This document shows positions 1 to 5,696 of a DNA stretch of 17,189 nucleotides, one piece after another (the first letter of the stretch is position 1; each line of letters starts with the position of its first letter). The DNA is from DATMYQ01 sp035560935 (GTDB taxonomy: Bacteria; Bacillota; Negativicutes; Sporomusales; Sporomusaceae). A program made the translations under genes and the position numbers. Location of the stretch: contig DATMYQ010000365.1 in NCBI GenBank assembly GCA_035560935.1, positions 1-17,189 of the forward strand, written 5' to 3'. Below the pieces are notes generated by a model that ran no database searches, was not told the origin of the DNA, and saw only the letters and a program-made list of their open reading frames with translations.

Positions 1-81
1 AAAGTGGATAAGGTATCTCGCAGCATAGAATTATTTTGCAAGGAATTAATCCAGGAAAACACAGCAAAAGGGATGTTTTGA
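1..81 (+). CDS. C-terminal end of an unidentified protein (truncated by window edge)
   Basis: Frame 1 is open from the first base to a TGA at 79-81 (26 codons), while the other two forward frames hit stops within about 30 bases. The visible tail is helical and amphipathic (KVDKVSRSIELFCKELIQEN) and ends in AKGMF. Tails of this kind, a hydrophobic-charged helix of the type IELFxKxL, are common at the ends of TetR/AcrR-type regulators. That resemblance is only suggestive, and no DNA-binding part is inside the window. The gene starts left of base 1. It shares direction with the genes that follow, but no terminator is obvious between them. Confidence 0.5.
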   Translation, partial: KVDKVSRSIELFCKELIQENTAKGMF

Positions 82-165
82 CAATGGAGCGCGCCTTTGT
101 GTGACAAAATCACGAAATGTGAGACCGGTCAACGGAAAAGAACCTGGAGAGGAGGTGAAAATGTT

Positions 166-309
166 ATGACAGACCGTGAATTGTTAGAGACTATTTTGGA
201 AAAAATTACTGTGATTGAGTCTGAGGTGTGTCGAATCAAAGAAGATGTTGATGAAATGGATTCCGAATCTCATGGATTTGCCCGAGCCGAGAAGGTAGAA
301 GAAAAATAG
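166..309 (+). CDS. Small acidic coiled-coil protein, 47 aa
   Basis: I chose ATG 166 because a very strong ribosome binding site (GAGGAGGTG, 149-157) lies 8 bases upstream. The frame stays open back to a TTG at 97, but that extension has no such site and an unconvincing sequence. The protein is highly charged. Residues about 3-34 show a heptad-like pattern of I/L/V spaced by E, K and D (LLETILEKITVIESEVCRIK), as in short coiled coils that form dimers. There is one Cys and no signal peptide or membrane segment, so it is probably cytosolic. I do not recognise a named family. Small proteins of this look occur as regulators or accessory subunits, but no function can be assigned. A GTG codon follows its stop directly at 310. 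Confidence 0.7.
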   Translation: MTDRELLETILEKITVIESEVCRIKEDVDEMDSESHGFARAEKVEEK

Positions 310-511
310 GTGAAGCAGTATGGTTTTATTCATATTGCGCTCATCCAGATTTTAGCGGAATTTCTTCTTACCATGAGGATAGCTTCACCAGGGAACCTGC
401 GCTGGGGTTACTGGCAATGAGTGCCTGAAGAATACGAACGAGGGTTTATTTTGTTGCAGCGAGTATCAAAAAAGCGACGATTATTTCTGCAATGTAAAGG
501 GAGCTGATAGT
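310..511 (+). other. Intergenic stretch with two back-to-back short ORFs, possibly a decayed gene
   Basis: No convincing gene is seen. The frame of the preceding microprotein continues as GTG 310 to TGA 418-420 (36 codons), then GTG 421 to TGA 505-507 (28 codons), each GTG directly following a stop. The first peptide is hydrophobic (it begins VKQYGFIHIALIQ) and the second basic. Neither has a good ribosome binding site. They could be coupled leader peptides, relics of a gene or chance. A weak TTGCAG (454-459) and GATTAT (479-484) with a 19-base spacer could serve the next gene, but the spacing is poor. Confidence 0.3.
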
Positions 512-1084
512 ATGCGGTTAAAAATATTCATGAAAACATTAGCTATATCGGTTGGATTGATGATGTTGACTATGGGTGTGGTGAGTGCGGCTACCGCTGA
601 AGAAAAGAGGCAAGGAATTCGAAAGGTAACCAATGAAACATTAAATGAAGTTTATCAAGCGCAACCCAAGGCCCAAGCTGTGGTAGAAAAAGCTGCCGGT
701 TACGCCGCGTTTACCATTACCGACGCTAAACTGATTTTTTTCGGCGGCGGTGGTGGAAGAGGAATGTCCGTCAGCAACAGAACAGGACAAGAAATTTTTA
801 TGGGAGCAGCCGACGTTCAGTTTGGTTTGGGATTAGGGATAAAAAAATATGATGTGCTTTTTGTTTTCGGGACGGAAAACGCCTTAGCAAATTTCTCCGA
901 TAACGGTTGGGAATTTGGCGGACAGGCTACTCTTGCCGCAACAGACAGTGTGAATGGTGAATCTTTGGAGGGCGCGGTTTCCGTGGCCCCGGATATCTGG
1001 ATGTATCAATTGACTGATAAGGGTCTTGAAGCAAGCGTAACCGTTAGAGCCATCCGCTATTACAAAGAGAAAGATTTGAACTAA
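512..1084 (+). CDS. Exported SYLF-domain (YSC84-like) lipid-binding protein
   Basis: This is a 190-residue protein. Residues 1 to about 26 form a Sec signal peptide: basic start MRLK, hydrophobic core ISVGLMMLTMGVV, and a likely cut after VSA. The mature part matches the SYLF domain. It has the AAGYAAF motif near residue 63, a Gly-rich stretch (GGGGGRGMSV), a second Gly/hydrophobic strand (FGLGLGIKKYDVLFVFGT), and a final part about ATDSVNGESLEGAVSVAPDIW. Eukaryotic SYLF proteins bind phosphoinositides. Bacterial members are mostly uncharacterised exported proteins, so a role at the envelope is inference. The ATG at 512 has AAAGGGAG 8 bases upstream. The next gene starts about 50 bases later on the same strand with no terminator between them, so the two are probably cotranscribed. 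Confidence 0.85.
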   Translation: MRLKIFMKTLAISVGLMMLTMGVVSAATAEEKRQGIRKVTNETLNEVYQAQPKAQAVVEKAAGYAAFTITDAKLIFFGGGGGRGMSVSNRTGQEIFMGAADVQFGLGLGIKKYDVLFVFGTENALANFSDNGWEFGGQATLAATDSVNGESLEGAVSVAPDIWMYQLTDKGLEASVTVRAIRYYKEKDLN

Positions 1085-1135
1085 CTCAGGAAACGTGAAT
1101 CACGCTAAAGCTGTTTCAATGAGGAAGTGCAGGAT

Positions 1136-1369
1136 GTGGAAAAATTTAAGATAAATTTGGAGGAATGTGATACAAAATTAGCGACAATAAAAGCAAAATA
1201 TCTGTCACAATTAGCAGAGTTCGAAAAAAAACAGGACAAGATTACAATAAAGTACGAACAGATAAACGATTCCAGCGGACATGCCTGGAAGGACATTCGC
1301 AAGGGAACGGAAGCGGCGTGGAAAGATTTTAAAGGGGCTGTTGAGAAAGCGGTATTGCGATTTAAATAA
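1136..1369 (+). CDS. Small helical stress-response protein, sll1863-like
   Basis: This is a 77-residue, highly charged, all-helical protein. A long coiled coil rich in K and E (about residues 1-48) is followed by the hallmark ending SSGHAWKDIRKGTEAAWKDF, then KGAVEKAVLRF. The pattern SG-x-AW-x-D-(6-7)-AW-x-D is typical of the sll1863 family of stress-response proteins and related apolipoprotein-like small proteins. It is a little shorter than the usual 90-110 residues. I chose GTG 1136 because GAGGAA (1121-1126) lies 9 bases upstream. GTG 1127 in the same frame would touch that site. It has no signal peptide. It lies about 50 bases after the SYLF gene and just before a perfect hairpin, so both probably form one stress or envelope unit. 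The molecular function is unknown. Confidence 0.7.
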   Translation: MEKFKINLEECDTKLATIKAKYLSQLAEFEKKQDKITIKYEQINDSSGHAWKDIRKGTEAAWKDFKGAVEKAVLRFK

Positions 1370-1390
1370 TGTAAACATTGTTTAATCATC

Positions 1391-1428
1391 AATGGCCCGA
1401 AGATGAGGAATGGCATCTTCGGGCCATT
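1391..1428 (+). terminator. Perfect 15-bp hairpin ending the SYLF/sll1863 unit
   Basis: AATGGCCCGAAGATG (1391-1405) is fully complementary to 1414-1428, with an 8-base loop (AGGAATGG). It starts 21 bases after the stop codon. The T-run after the stem is short (ATTTA), so this could be a weak terminator or a stabilising 3' end. Confidence 0.65.
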
Positions 1429-1708
1429 TACAGGGAGACCGGAGTTGGATGTGGATTTTGATGGTGTTGTGAAAGATAGCAGGGTTCAGATAGGGGAGGT
1501 GGCTGTCAAAACGGCAGGGAAAATAACCGAGGAATGTAGATAGGTTATTCGGAGGAGTTGTGATACTTCCATTTTGTATCTGCACTGGAATGGGGTAAAA
1601 GGCCAGAGTGCAAGTTACATCAAATTGAATTAGAGATGCAAAACGGGGAAATGTGCATCCGGCGCAGGTTTGCTATTTCTTATTCGCAAGGCAATGGAGG
1701 TAAATAAA
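1429..1708 (+). other. Leader-like intergenic region upstream of kimA
   Basis: No gene is supported here. Two inverted repeats stand out: AATAACC/GGTTATT (1522-1528 with 1543-1549) and GATGCA/TGCATC (1635-1640 with 1654-1659, loop AAACGGGGAAATG). Both could fold in a 5' leader RNA. One 32-codon frame runs from TTG 1445 to a TAG, with a coding-like peptide (GEVAVKTAGKITEE), but no family is recognised. I looked for the conserved blocks of the ydaO/c-di-AMP riboswitch (GGAGGAACC and CGACAGCTAAC-like) that precedes kimA in Bacillus and did not find them. No clear -35/-10 pair was found. Confidence 0.4.
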
Positions 1709-3580
1709 ATGGTGATGAATTTTATTAGGCGGCAATTGCTTGGCAAACCAATGGATAACAAGGAAATGGCAAATGAAACATTGCCTAAATGGAAGGCGCT
1801 AGCCATTTTTTCTTCGGATGCACTCTCTTCGGTTGCGTATGGACCAGAACAAATCATGCTCATTTTGTCAGTGCCTGGTTTGTTGCTTTACGGTTATTTG
1901 GGACCTGTTTCCATCACCATTCTCATACTGTTGACGATTGTTACCACTTCCTATGTTCAAGTGGCGAAGGCCAATCCTGCTGGCGGCGGCTCATACGCTG
2001 CGGCGCAGAAGAATTTGGGGGAAATACCAGCCCTGACGGCGGCGGCATCGTTATTTGCCGACTATACGTTAACGGTAGCGGTCAGCGTGACTGCGGGGAC
2101 GGCGGCAATTACCGCAGCCTTTCCGGCCATAGCCCAACATGACGTGATCATTGATTTGGTGGTGCTTTTTTTCCTGTTGATGCTCATTAATTTGCGGGGA
2201 GTGCAAGAATCCGCCAACGCTTTTGTTATTCCCACTTACAGTTTTATATTTGGCATTATCGTGTTGCTTCTATGGGGATTCTATCAATCGGTTACACAAC
2301 CGGCACCGTTAATTCCGATGGTATCCCAGGCCCGACAGTGGGATTGGACTGTCCCCTTTATCCTGCTCCGTGCCTTTGCCAACGGTTGCAGCTCAATGAC
2401 GGGAATCGAGGCGATCTCCAATGGGGTGCCTATGTTCCAAAAACCGCAAGTCCATAATGCCGCAGTGACCACATACTGGATGTCGGGTATTCTTGGCTTT
2501 ATGTTTATCGGTATTTCTTTTTTAATTATGCATTTTCATATTCTTCCGCTTGCTGAAACAACTGCGTTATCGCAAGTGGCAGAAATAACTTTTGGCCGTA
2601 ACTGGCTATACTATTACATTCAAATCACCACGATGTTAGTGCTTTATCTGGCAGCGAATACATCTTTTAATGGGTTGCCGGCATTATTATCCATTTTGGC
2701 CAAAGATGGATATATGCCGCGTTATCTTGCTTCGCGGGGAGATCGCCTGAGCTTTTCCAATGGCATTATTCTCCTTAGCGCCGTAGCCGGTGTGTTAATT
2801 GTTGCTTACCATGGCAATACGGAACATTTGATTTCTTTATATGCAATCGGCGTTTTTGTGTCCTTTACGATTGCCCAAATTGGTATGGTGGTACACTGGT
2901 TCCGCGAAAAAGGAAAGGGTTGGTATTTGCGGGCGGCGATCAATATGCTGGGTGGAGTGACTACCGGCGTCGTCGTATTGATCATTGCCATCACCAAATT
3001 TTTCTATGGCGCTTGGTTGGTGCTGTTGTTTATTCCGATCATGATTTGCCTGTTTCGTAAAATTCGGGGACATTATAACGATGTGCTTGAACAACTGTCT
3101 ATGCCTATTGTCGGAGAAAAGAATGCACAAATGAGAGAGTTAGATTCAGCGATTTCTGAGACGTTGCAGCTGGGAAAAAATATCGTCATTGTACCAATCG
3201 CGGAATTAACCGCTATTGTCGCGCGAACGCTTAAATATGCGAGAGTCATTAGCACGGATGTGACGGCCTTACACATTGCCATCGACAAAGAGGCGGGTAA
3301 GCGGGTCGCTGAGCAATGGAAAACTTGGAATCCCGGCGTACCATTGGTAACGATTTACTCTCCGTATCGCACGGTGATTCAGCCGCTGATTGATTATATT
3401 ATCGAACGGGAACAACAAAAACAAACGCAAGATTATGTCACAGTGCTGATTCCGGAATTTGAAACAAAAAAATGGTGGCATCGCTTACTCCATAATCAAA
3501 GTGGTTGGATCTTACGCACGTTGCTGATTTTACGTGAAGATGTGATTATCACAACAATTCCCTTTCATTTAAAGAAATGA
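1709..3580 (+). CDS. kimA: High-affinity potassium importer KimA (APC superfamily)
   Basis: This 623-residue, 12-helix transporter has a cytosolic tail (about residues 450-623). It resembles Bacillus subtilis KimA (YdaO), a K+/H+ symporter inhibited by c-di-AMP, nearly end to end, judged from recall of that sequence. Shared marks include the start FIRRQLLGKP, the motif SSDALSSVAYG (D37, Y44, matching potassium-site residues D36 and Y43 of KimA), ADYTLTVAVS (D118), GCSSMTGIEAISNGVP, and the ending HNQSGWILR to IPFHLKK. The length is also close to the usual 607. I chose ATG 1709 because GGAGG (1696-1700) lies 8 bases upstream. An in-frame TTG at 1670 is less likely. It stands alone between two hairpins. 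Many databases would call it an amino acid permease, but the tail and Asp residues favour KimA. Confidence 0.88.
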   Translation: MVMNFIRRQLLGKPMDNKEMANETLPKWKALAIFSSDALSSVAYGPEQIMLILSVPGLLLYGYLGPVSITILILLTIVTTSYVQVAKANPAGGGSYAAAQKNLGEIPALTAAASLFADYTLTVAVSVTAGTAAITAAFPAIAQHDVIIDLVVLFFLLMLINLRGVQESANAFVIPTYSFIFGIIVLLLWGFYQSVTQPAPLIPMVSQARQWDWTVPFILLRAFANGCSSMTGIEAISNGVPMFQKPQVHNAAVTTYWMSGILGFMFIGISFLIMHFHILPLAETTALSQVAEITFGRNWLYYYIQITTMLVLYLAANTSFNGLPALLSILAKDGYMPRYLASRGDRLSFSNGIILLSAVAGVLIVAYHGNTEHLISLYAIGVFVSFTIAQIGMVVHWFREKGKGWYLRAAINMLGGVTTGVVVLIIAITKFFYGAWLVLLFIPIMICLFRKIRGHYNDVLEQLSMPIVGEKNAQMRELDSAISETLQLGKNIVIVPIAELTAIVARTLKYARVISTDVTALHIAIDKEAGKRVAEQWKTWNPGVPLVTIYSPYRTVIQPLIDYIIEREQQKQTQDYVTVLIPEFETKKWWHRLLHNQSGWILRTLLILREDVIITTIPFHLKK

Positions 3581-3585
3581 AAGGG
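3560..3585 (+). other. Hairpin overlapping the kimA stop codon
   Basis: CCCTTTCATTT (3560-3570) pairs perfectly with AAATGAAAGGG (3575-3585) around an AAAG tetraloop, and the TGA stop lies inside the right arm. An A-run follows instead of a T-run, so it is not a standard intrinsic terminator on this strand. It may protect the mRNA 3' end or act with another factor. Confidence 0.5.
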
Positions 3586-3596
3586 AAAAAATCCTG

Positions 3597-3690
3597 CTCT
3601 AACCGGAACCGAGTAGAGTGCTCCGAACTCGACAGCGGCTGGCTGACACCACCCCTGCACCAGGGATTAATAAGGGAAAGAGAGTGTTTG
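3597..3690 (+). other. Possibly structured leader of the 3692 microgene
   Basis: The segment between kimA and the small gene contains several short inverted repeats in a row. These are CGAGT/ACTCG (3610-3614 with 3627-3631), CAGC/GCTG (3633-3636 with 3642-3645) and CCCTG-CAC-CAGGG (3653-3665). It then runs into the ribosome binding site AAGGGAAAGAGAG (3672-3684). The packing of stems just before a start codon resembles a cis-regulatory RNA, but I could not match it to a known riboswitch class. The stems are short and may be fortuitous. Confidence 0.3.
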
Positions 3691-3691
3691 T

Positions 3692-3856
3692 ATGGCAATT
3701 AAAGCAGTAGAACCGGTTTCCACTACCGGTAACCACCAACAACCGAAGAAAGAGAGTTCGCAATATGTTCCCTTTGACCGATTTCGACGGAAGGTGGAAG
3801 AGGTTGCCGATAAGTCTCAGATTACCCAAATTACGCTTCGAAAAAGTATTTGGTAG
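3692..3856 (+). CDS. Unrecognised 54-aa basic protein
   Basis: ATG 3692 follows a purine-rich site (AAGGGAAAGAGAG, 3672-3684) and runs 54 codons to TAG 3854-3856. The protein starts MAIKAVEPVSTTGNHQQPKK, a Pro/Gln/Lys-rich and probably disordered part. A more ordered charged segment follows (FDRFRRKVEEVADK, about residues 29-41), then a short beta-like end (QITQITLRKSIW). It has no signal peptide or membrane segment. Codon use looks like real coding sequence and no competing long frame covers it, but I recognise no family. It could also be the front of a longer gene cut short by mutation. It converges on cheV, whose stop is 124 bases away. Confidence 0.5.
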   Translation: MAIKAVEPVSTTGNHQQPKKESSQYVPFDRFRRKVEEVADKSQITQITLRKSIW

Positions 3857-3979
3857 TGTCACTGACCATTGAAGGTGAGTTCCATTGCGTGCGAAACAAA
3901 AATTACACATGTTTTGGACTGCTGTTTTGAATAGAATGGCAAGAAATTACACTTAGCCGACAGGATAGCTGGAGTCAGT

Positions 3980-4900
3980 TCAACACAGTATATGTTCATC
4001 AACCAAAGAGACCAATTTAGCGATTTCCGGCTTGGTCAGCTGGGCGTCGGCGCCGAGTTGCTGTCCTTTTTTATACATTTCCTCATCAATTAATGAGGAA
4101 AAAATAATGACCGGCAGGGTCTTCAACTGACTATCGGTTTTAATCAGCTTGGTTAGGTGGTGGCCGTCCATTTGCGGCATTTCAATGTCGGTGATGACCA
4201 GTGAACAGTGTTTTTGAATATCCGGTCCGTCATTTTTGGCGTTGCATAAGAACTCCCAGGCTTCCTGACCGTTGGCGGTTTTTACCAAATTGACATAACC
4301 GGCTTTGTGCAGAGAATCCGTAATCATATTGCAAAGCAGAACCGAGTCTTCCACAATCAGAACCGTGACATTCTCCCGTTGGGGGCGGACGCCCAGCGCT
4401 TCCAGATCGGCGAGCTGGATGCCGGTTTGCGGGCTGATGTCGTAAATGATTTTTTCAAAATCCAGAATGGTGATTAGACGTCCGGCGTATTCAGCAATTC
4501 CGGTGGCAATCCCTTCGTTGCCGCCATAGATCGTACGGTCGGGTTTTTCGATATTTTCCCAGGAAATACGGGCGATTCCCTCCACGGAATGAACATGAAA
4601 GGCAACGTGAATTTTGTTGAAATAGGCGATAATGAACAGGTCCTTCGTTGTGTTCTGCGAGCCGGACAGCCCCAGATATTTTGGCAAGTCAATCACGGTC
4701 ATGATTAAATCCCGGGGTTTGAATATCCCTTCAATGGCCGGATGGGAATGCTGCATTGGCTTTACCGGTTGATATATCATAATTTCACGGACTTTGGCGA
4801 CGTTGATTCCAAAGGTTTCACCGGCAATTTTGAACTCCATGATTTCCAGTTCGTTTGTACCTGACTCCAGTAAAATCTGCTGTTTAGCCATTGTTTCCAA
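3980..4900 (-). CDS. cheV: Chemotaxis protein CheV (CheW-receiver fusion)
   Basis: CheV couples chemoreceptors to the kinase CheA and adapts the signal through phosphorylation of its receiver domain; it acts in the cytosol at receptor arrays. Residues about 17-155 form a CheW-like domain (LEIMEFKIAGETFGINVAKV, then VREIM and AIEGIFKPRDLIMTVIDL). Residues about 178-304 form a receiver with the acid pair ED (184-185), phospho-acceptor Asp 238 in VITDIEMPQMDG, a Ser at 268 and Lys 290 in LTKPEI, so it should be active. The 306-residue length is standard. Start choice: AAAGGGAG sits 8 bases before TTG 4900. GTG 4909 overlaps that site, and ATG 4891 is 17 bases from it but would give a family-typical N-terminus (MAKQQILLESGTNELE). 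No other chemotaxis gene is in the window. Confidence 0.93.
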   Translation of the reverse strand: METMAKQQILLESGTNELEIMEFKIAGETFGINVAKVREIMIYQPVKPMQHSHPAIEGIFKPRDLIMTVIDLPKYLGLSGSQNTTKDLFIIAYFNKIHVAFHVHSVEGIARISWENIEKPDRTIYGGNEGIATGIAEYAGRLITILDFEKIIYDISPQTGIQLADLEALGVRPQRENVTVLIVEDSVLLCNMITDSLHKAGYVNLVKTANGQEAWEFLCNAKNDGPDIQKHCSLVITDIEMPQMDGHHLTKLIKTDSQLKTLPVIIFSSLIDEEMYKKGQQLGADAQLTKPEIAKLVSLVDEHILC

Positions 4901-4989
4901 CGTGGTCACTCCCTTTTCTCAGTCTGATTCCGTCTTGATTCGTCACGGTATGTCGTATCTGTTGGGGCAAAGGTTAGTTGTTCATATCT

Positions 4990-4995
4990 ATTATA
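4990..4995 (-). promoter_or_regulatory. Probable -10 box for cheV
   Basis: The minus strand reads TGTTATAATAG here, a perfect TATAAT 89 bases before the chosen cheV start. No good -35 lies at 17 bases (TTCTAT), although TTGCGG is present at a too-short spacing. I did not see a flagellar sigma-D pattern (TAAA ... GCCGATAA). Confidence 0.4.
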
Positions 4996-5049
4996 ACAAA
5001 TTGCAGACCGCAATAGAAAAAAAACGGTGCAACACATAGCAGGGCAGGA

Positions 5050-5490
5050 CTACTTTAACGGTCGGATCCCCTCTTTGTCATAAACTACCAGTGTGGCATT
5101 GGACTTGTAATCGATGACCTTGATGTGAAAAGTGGCAGAATTCACCGTTATTTCATGCGACTTCGCCGTGTCAATCCAGGAACGGAATATTCTGGACAAA
5201 TGATCGCCTTTGTCGTTGTCGGTGACGTTGTTCCAGTTGCCGTTCACAAAAATCTTTAATCCATCATCTTTACGGTCAAAGCCGGTACCTTCATAAAAAA
5301 TCTTCGTGTTGCCGGCGCTTAATAAGTCGTTTTGAACACCCAGAAGAATTTTGATTTTGTTGCCGTACTGGGTTGACGTAGCATTGTCCTGATTTTCGCT
5401 TACGGCAGTTTTCGGCTGATTGTCCGCTGAACAGGCGAAAGTAAAAATAGACAATAATACCAAGAGTATCATCGCTGCATATCGTTTCAT
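5050..5490 (-). CDS. Orphan lipoprotein of unknown function, 146 aa
   Basis: The protein begins MKRYAAMILLVLLSIFTFAC, a lipoprotein signal peptide with Cys 20 as the likely lipidation site (TFAC, a relaxed lipobox), so it is predicted to be membrane-anchored outside the cytoplasm. A polar linker rich in N, Q, S and T follows, then a compact beta-rich domain (IKILLGVQNDLLSAGNTKIF, a central GNWNNVTDNDKGDHL, and an ending with alternating strands ATFHIKVIDYKSNATLVVYD). I do not recognise the family. ATG 5490 is preceded by GGAGG (5499-5503) at 8 bases. A frame extension to 5505 would lie over that site. It points the same way as cheV and the M16 protease but is separated from both by gaps, so it is probably transcribed alone. 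Confidence 0.7.
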   Translation of the reverse strand: MKRYAAMILLVLLSIFTFACSADNQPKTAVSENQDNATSTQYGNKIKILLGVQNDLLSAGNTKIFYEGTGFDRKDDGLKIFVNGNWNNVTDNDKGDHLSRIFRSWIDTAKSHEITVNSATFHIKVIDYKSNATLVVYDKEGIRPLK

Positions 5491-5647
5491 TCGTTGAGCC
5501 TCCAATTTGGGGTTTTACATTTTGATTAGGTGTTTTTGCTATTTTTCCCTATTTGACGGTATAATCCTTCCTATATCCCTGGGTTTGTATCTTTTTTGAC
5601 AAAAAATCTTTTAACAGCCACAAGAAAAAAAGGGCCTTGGCAACGAA

Positions 5648-5690
5648 AACAGCCGGTAATGATTTTATGAATAAATCATTGCCGGCTGTT
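5648..5690 (-). terminator. Strong terminator of the M16 protease gene
   Basis: An 18-bp stem (5648-5665 with 5673-5690, one G-T pair, 7-base loop) begins 7 bases after the protease stop codon. On the minus strand the stem runs into TTTTC, and a longer T-run lies about 20 bases further on. Confidence 0.75.
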
Positions 5691-5696
5691 GCCCTG

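Noticed and set aside
361..420. Partial likeness to ydaO blocks (GGGAACC followed by GGGGTTA)
   Set aside because: Only two short fragments match and the closing conserved blocks are missing. The downstream gene is not a potassium or cell-wall gene.
1105..1416. 103-codon minus-strand frame opposite the sll1863-like gene
   Set aside because: It is antisense to a gene with a clear family signature, and it has no start signal.
1429..1708. ydaO/c-di-AMP riboswitch ahead of kimA
   Set aside because: The conserved GGAGGAACC and ACCCGACAGCTAAC-like blocks were not found by eye.
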